Source: an uncultured Desulfobacterales bacterium
Lineage (GTDB): Bacteria; Desulfobacterota; Desulfobacteria; Desulfobacterales; JAFDCJ01
Assembly: GCA_945787595.1 (NCBI GenBank)
Contig: CALZJV010000313.1
Location: forward strand, 1-7,127
Direction: 5' to 3'
DNA: 7,127 bases
Made by a program: the position numbers and the translations under genes. The notes beneath the pieces are model-generated. The model worked only from the letters and a program-made list of their open reading frames with translations. It made no database searches and was not told the origin of the DNA. The first letter of the stretch is position 1; every line of letters begins with the position of its first letter. Shown here piece by piece: positions 1 through 7,127 of this stretch.

Positions 1-11
1 ATTTGAAAAAT

Positions 12-1316
12 TCATTTAGCTAAGTCCTTTAATGGATTATTGGGGTGGGTCCGCCAGTCTGCGTGTTCGGGGTTTACCACCTGTCCGGTACGGGGGTCGC
101 TGCCTTCGGTTAAGGGCTTCATGGTAATGCAATCTTCAATGGGACAGACCTCGACACACAGGTTGCAACCGACGCATTCTTCGTCCTTAACGACAAACTT
201 GCGCTCGCCGTCGACGGTATGGGTAATCGCCTGGTGGGAGGTGTCTTCACAGGCAATGTGACACTTGCCGCATTTGATGCACAGATCTTGGTCGATGTAG
301 GCTTTTTCGATGTAGTTTAGATTCAGGTATTTCCAGTCTGTCACGGACGGTACGGCCTTGCCGACCAAGTCATGAACAGATGCCATCCCTTTTTCATCCA
401 GAAAATTGTTCAACCCGTCAATCAGCCCTTCAACAATCTTGAAACCGTATACCATTGCTGCCGTACATACCTGAACGGTTGTTGCGCCTAGGGCAATAAA
501 ATCAACCGCATCTCGCCAGTTTGTTACGCCGCCGATGCCTGAAATAGGGATATCATGGCTGTCTGCGGTGCGGGCAATCTCGGCAACCATATTCAGCGCG
601 ATTGGCTTGACCGCTTCACCGCAATATCCGCCGTGCGTCCCCATGCCGTCGGTGGTGGGATACATCGTCAGCGAATCGTAGTCAACGCGCATGATCGAGT
701 TGATCGTATTGATTAAGGAAACGGCGTCGGCGCCGCCCGCTTTGGCGGCCATGGCCGGATGAAGGATATTGGTGATATTGGGGGTTAACTTGACGATCAC
801 CGGAATCGAGGCGTGCTTTTTACACCATTCCGCGGTCATCTGGACATACTCCGGCACCTGCCCGACAGCGGACCCCATCCCTCTTTCGGACATGCCGTGC
901 GGGCAGCCGAAATTGAGCTCGAAAGCATCCGCCCCGGTGTCTTCTATCATGGGGATATATTTAGCCCAGGACGCCTCGTTCATCGGCAGCATCACCGAGG
1001 CCACCAGCGGCCTGTCCGGCCAATCCCGCTTGATCTGCTTCATCTCTTTCAAGTTGGTCTGCAGCGGCCGGTCTGTAATCAGCTCGATATTGTTAAAACC
1101 GATCACCTGGCGGTCATTGCCGTGCAGCACGGCATATCTGGGACCGCTAACATTGACAATATGGGGATCCTCGCCCAGTGTTTTCCAGACAACCCCGCCC
1201 CAACCCGCTTCGAAAGCACGATTGACGTTGTAATCCTTGTCTGACGGCGGGCCGGATGCGATCCAGAATGGATTGGGCGATGTCATACCAATAAAATTTG
1301 TTTCTAAGTTAGCCAT
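12..1316 (-). CDS. preA: NAD(P)-dependent dihydropyrimidine dehydrogenase, catalytic subunit PreA
   Basis: This is the FMN- and Fe-S-containing subunit that reduces uracil or thymine to the 5,6-dihydro base with electrons from PreT, in the cytoplasm. The 434-residue protein begins with a dihydroorotate-dehydrogenase-like barrel (about 5-310). By comparison with mammalian DPD, N76 and E78 (NNIE), N135 and catalytic C138 (LNFGCPHG), K176 (VKLTPN) and N203-T204 (INT) match the pyrimidine- and FMN-contacting positions. Two ferredoxin-type [4Fe-4S] motifs follow: C346/C349/C352/C356 and C381/C384/C387/C391-P. Length and order are those of bacterial PreA, which matches the C-terminal part of the fused eukaryotic enzyme. 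The ATG at 1316 has GAGGAA five bases upstream. The gene lies 47 bp downstream of preT and is probably cotranscribed. One oddity is Gly137 where DPD and E. coli PreA have Ser in N-x-S-C. Family assignment is secure; direction in vivo and NADH versus NADPH use are inference. Confidence 0.96.
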   Translation of the reverse strand: MANLETNFIGMTSPNPFWIASGPPSDKDYNVNRAFEAGWGGVVWKTLGEDPHIVNVSGPRYAVLHGNDRQVIGFNNIELITDRPLQTNLKEMKQIKRDWPDRPLVASVMLPMNEASWAKYIPMIEDTGADAFELNFGCPHGMSERGMGSAVGQVPEYVQMTAEWCKKHASIPVIVKLTPNITNILHPAMAAKAGGADAVSLINTINSIMRVDYDSLTMYPTTDGMGTHGGYCGEAVKPIALNMVAEIARTADSHDIPISGIGGVTNWRDAVDFIALGATTVQVCTAAMVYGFKIVEGLIDGLNNFLDEKGMASVHDLVGKAVPSVTDWKYLNLNYIEKAYIDQDLCIKCGKCHIACEDTSHQAITHTVDGERKFVVKDEECVGCNLCVEVCPIEDCITMKPLTEGSDPRTGQVVNPEHADWRTHPNNPLKDLAK

Positions 1317-1321
1317 TATTT

Positions 1322-1327
1322 TTCCTC
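1322..1327 (-). promoter_or_regulatory. ribosome binding site of preA
   Basis: On the minus strand this reads GAGGAA, followed by five bases and the ATG at 1316. It supports that start and shows that preA has its own translation signal within the 47-bp gap after preT. Confidence 0.75.
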
Positions 1328-1363
1328 AACGTTATGGTGTTTTGGGTGATGCAATTTACGGGG

Positions 1364-2743
1364 TTAGACGGTTTGAAGATAGTCGTGAATCGACCCGGCC
1401 GCCAATTTGCCGTCCTGGACGGCGCAGACAGTTAAATCTTTGCCGCCGATCACGCAGTCGCCGCCGGCCCACACATTGTCGAGCGAGGTCTTGCGTTCAT
1501 CGTCGACGGCAATTCGCCCCATTTCAATCGCGAGACCGCCGGCCGAGTCGACAAGCTGCTCAGCCGGAAGGGTTTGTCCGATCGCCTTAAAAACCACATC
1601 GGCTTCCAATTGAAAGGTTTTTCCGGTTTTCAAAGCATTGCCGTCCGGATCGATTTCAGTAATATCAAATTCGATACCGGTCACCTGACCGTCTTTGCTC
1701 AAGATCCTTTTGGGGCTGGCGCAATATTGCAGTTTGACATCATTAATCTGAGCGTAGTGTTGCTCGTACTCACTGGCTTTCATGTTCTTCCGATCGCGCC
1801 GGTAAGCGATGGTGACTTCGGAGGCCCCCAATTTTTTGGATTGAACCGCAACGTCGATGGCTGTCATCCCCCCGCCGATGACCACGACGTTGTCGCCCAC
1901 CGGAAGTTCGGACTTTCGCTCCGCCTGGCGCAGATCGCAAATATAATTCAGCGCGTCGAGCACGCCGTTAACCGCTTCACCTGGAATTTCAAACGGGTTG
2001 ACGCCGGCCAGCCCGACCCCGATAAAAACCGCGTCGAATTTGTCGCGCAATTGATCGAGCGTGACGTCGAGCCCCAGTTGAGCACTGGATTTTATCTCGA
2101 TTCCGCCGATTTCGATAATATACTCGATCTCTTTCTGGGCAATATCGTCTAATGCTTTGTATGCGGCAATGCCATATTCATTCAACCCACCGGCTTTCTC
2201 ATTTTTGTCAAAGACCGTCACGCTGTGTCCTAAAGACGCCAGCCGGTGCGCACACGAAAGCCCCGCAGGCCCGGCACCGATGACGGCAACCATCTTGCCG
2301 GTCGGCGGCTTGCGCTCGAAAAAAGGCACCTTCTTTTCTATGACGTCATCGGTTGCGTAGCGCTGCAGCAAGCCGATTGCGACCGGTTTGTTTTCGTGGG
2401 TATTGCGAACACAGGCTGCTTCGCACAACTCTTCAGTCGGACACACGCGGGCACACATAGCGCCCATAATGTTCTGCTCCAGGATCTTGTGCGCCGAGCC
2501 TTTGACGTTGCCGCATTGAATCCGTTTGATAAATTCAGGGATGTCAATATCGGTTGGGCACGCCGTGGTGCACGGGGCATCGAAGCAAAAATAGCATCTG
2601 CAGGCTTCGATATAGGCCTGTGAAGCAGAAAGGGGTGGGTGCATATCGCAAAAATTTTGTTTTATCTCATCTTCTGACAATCTGCCGGATTGCTTGCCGA
2701 CAGACCGTTCTTCAGACGTGTTCTTGGAATTTGACATATTCAC
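1364..2743 (-). CDS. preT: NAD(P)-dependent dihydropyrimidine dehydrogenase, electron-input subunit PreT
   Basis: PreT oxidises NAD(P)H and passes electrons through FAD and Fe-S clusters to PreA. It resembles the N-terminal half of mammalian DPD and the GltD small subunit of glutamate synthase. The 459-residue protein opens with a helical Fe-S domain: C50-x2-C53-x4-C58-x3-C62-P and C97/C101-P/C107/C111. Q127 (GLLQRYA) sits where DPD uses an unusual glutamine ligand; that alignment is from memory. The FAD Rossmann motif is G156-A-G158-P-A-G161, the second dinucleotide motif is G290-G-G292 with A295, followed by AYRR (314-316). The C-terminal FAD motif is AGGD (426-429). It lies upstream of preA in the same direction. 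The 450-bp gap to upstream hydA is long and contains repeats, so preT may also have its own promoter. The start is ambiguous: GTG at 2743 lies 10 bases after AGGAGG, while ATG at 2737 lies six bases after GAGGAA. The choice changes only two residues. Confidence 0.95.
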   Translation of the reverse strand: MNMSNSKNTSEERSVGKQSGRLSEDEIKQNFCDMHPPLSASQAYIEACRCYFCFDAPCTTACPTDIDIPEFIKRIQCGNVKGSAHKILEQNIMGAMCARVCPTEELCEAACVRNTHENKPVAIGLLQRYATDDVIEKKVPFFERKPPTGKMVAVIGAGPAGLSCAHRLASLGHSVTVFDKNEKAGGLNEYGIAAYKALDDIAQKEIEYIIEIGGIEIKSSAQLGLDVTLDQLRDKFDAVFIGVGLAGVNPFEIPGEAVNGVLDALNYICDLRQAERKSELPVGDNVVVIGGGMTAIDVAVQSKKLGASEVTIAYRRDRKNMKASEYEQHYAQINDVKLQYCASPKRILSKDGQVTGIEFDITEIDPDGNALKTGKTFQLEADVVFKAIGQTLPAEQLVDSAGGLAIEMGRIAVDDERKTSLDNVWAGGDCVIGGKDLTVCAVQDGKLAAGSIHDYLQTV

Positions 2744-2753
2744 TTCCTCGAAA

Positions 2754-2759
2754 CCTCCT
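2754..2759 (-). promoter_or_regulatory. ribosome binding site of preT (first of two)
   Basis: The minus strand reads AGGAGG here, 10 bases before the GTG at 2743. A second purine-rich site, GAGGAA at 2744-2749, directly abuts that GTG but lies six bases before an in-frame ATG at 2737. Either pair would work; the sequence does not decide which is used. Confidence 0.65.
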
Positions 2760-2777
2760 AATTGAACTAAAATCGCT

Positions 2778-2794
2778 CAATTTGGCTCAAATTG
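2778..2794. promoter_or_regulatory. operator-like dyad upstream of preT
   Basis: CAATTTG-GCT-CAAATTG is a perfect 7-bp inverted repeat with a 3-bp spacer, centred about 43 bp upstream of the preT start. The same bases can be read as a 10-bp tandem repeat (GCTCAATTTG, GCTCAAATTG) at one-helical-turn spacing. Size and position suit a dimeric regulator or the operator of a preTA promoter. No regulator gene lies in the window. A related palindrome, CAAATTTG, occurs at 4764-4771 upstream of hydA. Function is inference. Confidence 0.4.
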
Positions 2795-2875
2795 TTACTA
2801 AAGAGTTCATTATTGTTTAGACATTGATTTACCGCCCGCTTCGCTCAAGTCGCAGAGATCGCAGAGGAATTTTTC

Positions 2876-2940
2876 TTTTAACTTTCTGCTGAGCCCCGCT
2901 TAAAAAGCATAGGGATGTTAGCAAGGGCAGAAAGTTAGAA
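2876..2940. repeat. long inverted repeat, left module
   Basis: TAACTTTCTGC (2879-2889) is perfectly complementary to GCAGAAAGTTA (2927-2937). Pairing extends to 14 positions, 2876-2889 with 2927-2940, with one G-T pair. The 37-base interior contains a nested hairpin, GCTT (2898-2901) with AAGC (2905-2908), flanked by CCC and GGG. It is not a convincing terminator on either strand because no T run follows the stem. Confidence 0.7.
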
Positions 2941-2954
2941 ACACCCGCCCTCCT

Positions 2955-3024
2955 GGCAATCGTGTTGCGTGCAATTTTCGCTTCGTCACGCATATGTAAA
3001 TGCTCGTATTCAAGACGGATTGCC
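2955..3024. repeat. central nested inverted repeat
   Basis: GGCAATC (2955-2961) pairs with GATTGCC (3018-3024). Inside lie GCGTG (2967-2971) with CACGC (2987-2991) and GCAT (2990-2993) with ATGC (3000-3003); the last two overlap and exclude each other. This stem ends one base before the right-module stem begins, so consecutive helices could stack in an RNA or single strand. Function is unknown. Confidence 0.45.
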
Positions 3025-3025
3025 C

Positions 3026-3123
3026 TTTATGTTTGCCGGAAGCCGACCGACTCGAAATACTCATTGGTGCCTCAATGGAGCGGTCATCTCGCGTATTCAG
3101 GGTTTCTCTACGGCAAACATAAA
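3026..3123. repeat. long inverted repeat, right module
   Basis: TTTATGTTTGCCG (3026-3038) is perfectly complementary to CGGCAAACATAAA (3111-3123), a 13-bp stem closing 72 bases. The interior has further complementary segments: GACCG-A-CTC (3045-3053) with GAGCGGTC (3078-3085), one base bulged, and ATTG (3063-3066) with CAAT (3073-3076). This layering of helices resembles a folded RNA or foldback DNA more than chance. The GCAGAG/GCAAAG-like head of the module lies just outside at 3129-3165. Confidence 0.65.
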
Positions 3124-3193
3124 ATAAATATTCTCTGCGCACTTTGCGGCTTTGCGGTGACTTTTAATTTCAATAATAAATGGACTAAGGGCC

Positions 3194-4654
<1,461 letters not shown>

Positions 4655-4686
4655 TCAGTGATCGCTTCTGAGGGAATGATAGCCGC

Positions 4687-4692
4687 ATTATA
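4687..4692 (-). promoter_or_regulatory. candidate -10 box of the hydA promoter
   Basis: The minus strand reads TATAAT, a perfect -10 hexamer about 48 bp upstream of the hydA ATG, which would give a leader of roughly 40 bases. The hexamer 17 bases further upstream, CATTTT, is a poor -35, so an activator may be needed or the match may be chance in AT-rich DNA. No other good minus-strand promoter was seen between 4652 and 4860. Confidence 0.35.
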
Positions 4693-4868
4693 GACAGCAT
4701 TAATTCTGAAAAATGATACGGGCCTGGCCGGAATCGATATTCGAACGATGGCATGACGAAGGGCAAATTTGATATTACAGCAAAAGCTAACATCCGTCGC
4801 AAAGAACAAAACGACTCCCGCACCCGCTGATTTTTGGAATACAATAAGGATAGATGTATATTGACGCC

Positions 4869-4981
4869 AAACGCACTGTTGCTTCGAACAGGTAAGCTTC
4901 AAACAACGGACAATTTCATACTTAACTGGTATAGTATTAGACTGAGGCGCCAAAAAGTCAACAAAGCGCCAATCAGTTTTT
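4869..4981 (+). ncRNA. candidate small RNA in the divergent intergenic region
   Basis: A sigma70-like promoter, TTGGAA (4834-4839), 17 bases, TATATT (4857-4862), would start transcription near 4869. The resulting RNA of about 110 bases would contain a 5' hairpin, CTGTT (4876-4880) with AACAG (4887-4891), and end at the terminator-like hairpin at 4942-4981. No open reading frame with a ribosome binding site lies inside it. It resembles no RNA family I recognise. The call rests only on the spacing of promoter and terminator signals, so it is tentative. Confidence 0.25.
4942..4981 (+). terminator. Rho-independent terminator-like hairpin
   Basis: CTGA-GGCGC (4942-4950) pairs with GCGCC (4966-4970) and TCAG (4973-4976), with two bulged A residues and a 15-base loop, followed by five T (4977-4981). 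The orientation is plus strand. The T tract is short and the loop is large, so efficiency would be modest. No protein gene ends upstream, which points to a small RNA or an attenuated leader. An overlapping extended -10 (TGGTATAGT, 4927-4935, with CGGACA 17 bp before TATAGT) complicates the reading. Confidence 0.4.
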
Positions 4982-5006
4982 GGAAACGCAAAAAAACTAT
5001 ATGATT

Positions 5007-5054
5007 TTAAACCGGTCCCATATTGGATTCTCCATAACGGTGTTTTCGGTTTAA
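5007..5054. repeat. 8-bp inverted repeat upstream of the peptidase gene
   Basis: TTAAACCG (5007-5014) is perfectly complementary to CGGTTTAA (5047-5054), with 32 bases between. No T run follows the second arm, so it is not a terminator. It could be a pair of operator half-sites 40 bp apart or a leader hairpin if transcription begins near 4942. An 8-bp match in AT-rich DNA may be chance. Confidence 0.3.
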
Positions 5055-5094
5055 GCTTATTCCACCGTTGACATCATATAAAAGTGAGCCTAAT

Positions 5095-5123
5095 TTAATA
5101 GTTGAGTTTAAAATTCATATAAT
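5095..5123 (+). promoter_or_regulatory. candidate promoter of the TPR-peptidase gene
   Basis: TTAATA (5095-5100), 17 bases, TATAAT (5118-5123): a perfect -10 and a four-of-six -35 at ideal spacing. Transcription would begin near 5130, almost on the ATG at 5132, giving a leaderless mRNA. A competing arrangement uses the perfect TTGACA at 5068-5073 with TTTAAT at 5094-5099, but its 20-base spacer is long. Confidence 0.4.
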
Positions 5124-5131
5124 TTGCATAT

Positions 5132-7127
5132 ATGGTAAGTATGCGGCGTTTCTTTTTCAAATTTTTCCTGTTTAATGCGCTGATTGTCGCAACGCTTCCT
5201 CTTTTCTGCAAGACCGCCACTGCGAATCCATCCACTCTGGCCCAGGCGACAGAGTATTTCCGGACCGGCCATTATCCCGAAGCTCTGAGCCTCTTTCAGA
5301 AGGCCGACGGCGCCGATCGAATCTCAGGCGTGATCGGTGCCAGCCGCATCTGGGTTATGACCGGTCGGTATGGCGCAGCGGAAGCGATCTGCCGAAAGAC
5401 ACTGAGGCAACGAGCCGGCGAATTGCGCATCATCAGCCAGCTGTCGGAGATCCTTGCCATGACGGGGCGCTCCGATGAAGCCATGGGCATTCTGGAACCG
5501 GCGGTAAACGCCGCCGACGCCTCCCCAGTCAGCCTGGTCCAATACGGCAAGCTGCTGCAGCTGCGTGGTCGTCGAGACGAGGCGGTGACGGTCTTTCAGC
5601 GGGCCGTCTTGTTATATGACGCCGGTCAGGTTATCGAATCGGAAGACCTTGCCATGATCGGGGTGGCAAGCTGGGCGCTTGAACGGTTTCATGACGCAAA
5701 CCGTTTGTTCCGGGAAGCGCTGCGGGCAGACCCGCAAAATATTGAAGCCGAGGTTCTCTGGGGCAATCTCTTCCGCGAAAAATACAACAACGCGGAAGCC
5801 CGCAAATCTTACACTGCGGTGCTTGAGCGCAATCCGAAACACGTTCCCGCTCTCGTCGGCATGGCAAGAACGTTGCGCGGCAGCGCGGCCCAAAAGCTAT
5901 TGGAAGATGCGTTAAAGGTCAATGCGACCGCAGAGTCTGCCCTGGAAGCTCTGGCGGAGATCGCGATCGAAGATGACCGCTTGGATAGGGCCAAAGCCTA
6001 TCTTAATAGCGTACTTGAGATCAATCGAGAGTCTGTGAATGTGCGGACCCTGCTTGCCGCCATCGCCTATCTCGAAGAAGACGACGGAAAATTTGCATCG
6101 CTACAGCAGGCGCTGGCGCAGTTCAGTCCCGGCAACGCTCGGTTCTACACCCGGATTGCTGAGATTTGCGGGCGAAAATACCGCTTTGATGACGCTGTCG
6201 CAATGGCGCAGCTGGCGCTGAAGAAAGACCCACAGCACGGCAACGCCGCCACCATACGCGGGATGAACCTCCTGAGACTGGGCCGTGAAGAAGAGGGCCG
6301 CACGCAACTCGAACAGGCATTTGAAAAAGACCCGTTCAACTTCTGGACCATGAATATGCTCAGGGTTCTCGATACGTTGGCGGATTTTGAAACCCGCAGG
6401 ACCCAACATTTCATCGTCCGGATGCACCCCTCGGATGCGGGCACACTTTGGCCCTATCTGGAACCCCTGCTCGAAGAGAGCTGGGAGACACTGACGGGAA
6501 AGTATGAATTTGAACCGCAGGGTCCCATCCTCGTCGAGGTTTTTCCGGATCACGAAGACTTTGCGGTGCGCACCTCCGGATTGCCGGACATCGGCCCGGT
6601 GGTCGGGGTCTGCTTCGGGGAAGTGATCACCCTCGATTCGCCCCGGGCTTTAAAGCCGCCGCGCTCTATGAACTGGCAGGAAATTGTCTGGCATGAATTC
6701 AGCCACGTAATCACCCTGCAGATGGCCCGCAACCGCTTACCGCGGTGGTTGTCCGAGGGCATTTCCGTCTATGAGGAAAACAACGGACGGCCCGAGTGGG
6801 GTCGACGACAGGACCTGGAGCTTGTCAAAGCCGTTCAGGAGGGCCGGGTTCTGCCGGTAAAAACACTCAATGAGGGGTTCTCCAAAGCTAAGTCCTCGGC
6901 AGATCTGAGTTTCGCATATTATCAGTCCTATCTGGTGGTCGAGTATATCGTTGAGCATTACGGATTTCAGTCCTTAAAGGATCTGATTTACCAGTACAGA
7001 AGCCCAAAACAGGCGGAAGATATTTTCATGAGCGTGTTTCACGAGCCGCTGGCGTCATTTGAGAAAGGGTTCAGTTCCTGGCTCGACGACCGCGTCCGCC
7101 GGATCGATGTGTATGTTCATCAAGAGG
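5132..7127 (+). CDS. exported TPR protein with peptidase-MA-type metallopeptidase domain (3' partial)
   Basis: The frame is open from the ATG at 5132 to the window end: 665 codons with no stop. Residues 1-31 form a signal peptide: basic start (MRR), hydrophobic core 7-26 and an A-T-A site before N32, so export to the periplasm or cell surface is likely. About 36-403 is a helical repeat region with TPR-like units near 36-59, 172-203, 206-237, 267-300, 337-370 and 372-403, several ending in the D/N-P turn. About 425-660 matches the peptidase MA / gluzincin type: H521-E-F-S-H525 would bind zinc with E522 as catalytic base, and E542 in PRWLSEGISVYEE is the probable third ligand. An in-frame stop at 5120-5122 limits the start to ATG 5132 or ATG 5141, and neither has a ribosome binding site. 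TPR arrays suggest partner binding. Substrate and role are unknown, and no family gene name can be given. It is divergent from hydA. Confidence 0.85.
   Translation, partial: MVSMRRFFFKFFLFNALIVATLPLFCKTATANPSTLAQATEYFRTGHYPEALSLFQKADGADRISGVIGASRIWVMTGRYGAAEAICRKTLRQRAGELRIISQLSEILAMTGRSDEAMGILEPAVNAADASPVSLVQYGKLLQLRGRRDEAVTVFQRAVLLYDAGQVIESEDLAMIGVASWALERFHDANRLFREALRADPQNIEAEVLWGNLFREKYNNAEARKSYTAVLERNPKHVPALVGMARTLRGSAAQKLLEDALKVNATAESALEALAEIAIEDDRLDRAKAYLNSVLEINRESVNVRTLLAAIAYLEEDDGKFASLQQALAQFSPGNARFYTRIAEICGRKYRFDDAVAMAQLALKKDPQHGNAATIRGMNLLRLGREEEGRTQLEQAFEKDPFNFWTMNMLRVLDTLADFETRRTQHFIVRMHPSDAGTLWPYLEPLLEESWETLTGKYEFEPQGPILVEVFPDHEDFAVRTSGLPDIGPVVGVCFGEVITLDSPRALKPPRSMNWQEIVWHEFSHVITLQMARNRLPRWLSEGISVYEENNGRPEWGRRQDLELVKAVQEGRVLPVKTLNEGFSKAKSSADLSFAYYQSYLVVEYIVEHYGFQSLKDLIYQYRSPKQAEDIFMSVFHEPLASFEKGFSSWLDDRVRRIDVYVHQE

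Larger units (their letters stand above)
2809..3177. repeat. non-coding block of two inverted modular repeats
   Basis: The outer ends are imperfect inverted copies. The left end carries ATTATTG (2809-2815), ACCGC, GCAGAG units (2852-2866) and a T-rich stretch. The reverse complement of the right end (3177 to 3121) shows the same order: ATTATTG, CACCGC, GCAAAG units, GCAGAG, then an A/T stretch. Inside each end is a long inverted repeat: 2876-2940 on the left and 3026-3123 on the right. The arms have the same layout but different stem sequences. No reading frame here has a convincing ribosome binding site or recognisable product, and there is no transposase. It splits hydA from preT. GCAGAG/GCAAAG-rich intergenic repeats are, from memory, frequent in environmental proteobacterial genomes, so this is probably a dispersed repeat family or non-autonomous element. 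The exact ends are uncertain. Confidence 0.5.

Noticed and set aside
1574..2152. Plus-strand frame of 192 codons antisense to preT.
   Set aside because: It mirrors the preT codon pattern, has no independent start signal and no recognisable domain.
2876..2940. Rho-independent terminator after hydA or before preT.
   Set aside because: The stem is long, but no T run follows it on either strand; the T-rich stretch lies on the 5' side on the plus strand.
2809..3177. Insertion sequence or CRISPR array.
   Set aside because: There is no transposase frame, no clear target-site duplication, and the GCAGAG units are not regularly spaced repeats with unique spacers.
5207..5212. Lipoprotein signal (lipobox) around Cys26 of the TPR protein.
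   Set aside because: The residues before the Cys are L-P-L-F, and Phe at the -1 position does not fit a lipobox; an A-T-A signal peptidase I site follows at residues 29-31.
6101..6553. Minus-strand frame of 150 codons inside the TPR-peptidase gene.
   Set aside because: It lies wholly antisense to a continuous frame with clear TPR and HExxH features, and has no identifiable product.

Overview
The window reads as a chromosomal segment of an anaerobic or facultative, probably Gram-negative bacterium. Moderate GC, iron-sulfur-rich pyrimidine reductase genes, strong AGGAGG-type ribosome binding sites and an exported TPR/metallopeptidase protein would fit a Desulfobacterota-like organism. That assignment is an impression from gene content; no marker gene is present to prove it.

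Positions 12-4639, minus strand: a reductive pyrimidine catabolism cluster, transcribed hydA -> preT -> preA. PreT (FAD/NAD(P)/Fe-S) and PreA (FMN/Fe-S) together form a split dihydropyrimidine dehydrogenase that interconverts uracil or thymine and the 5,6-dihydropyrimidine. HydA is a cyclic amidohydrolase that opens the dihydropyrimidine ring to the N-carbamoyl-beta-amino acid. The third enzyme, beta-ureidopropionase, is not in the window; only 11 bases lie beyond the preA stop, so it may follow outside. All key cofactor and catalytic residues checked are present in the three proteins, apart from one active-site Ser-to-Gly difference in PreA.

Positions 2744-3193: an unusually long gap inside this cluster. 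It holds an operator-like dyad upstream of preT and a roughly 370-bp non-coding block (2809-3177) that looks like two modular repeats in opposite orientation. Each has a GCAGAG/GCAAAG-rich head on the outside, an A/T stretch, and then a long perfect-stem inverted repeat. A third nested inverted repeat lies between them. This is the most unusual structure in the window.

Positions 4640-5131: a divergent intergenic region of about 490 bp with no convincing gene. It holds a TATAAT box for hydA, a candidate small RNA ending in a terminator-like hairpin on the plus strand, an 8-bp inverted repeat, and a promoter placed so close to the next start that the mRNA could be leaderless.

Positions 5132-7127, plus strand: a 665-codon open frame, cut by the window end. 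It encodes an exported protein with a signal peptide, a long TPR-like helical repeat array and a C-terminal peptidase-MA-type zinc metallopeptidase domain (HEFSH plus a downstream Glu). It is divergent from the pyrimidine genes and has no evident functional link to them.
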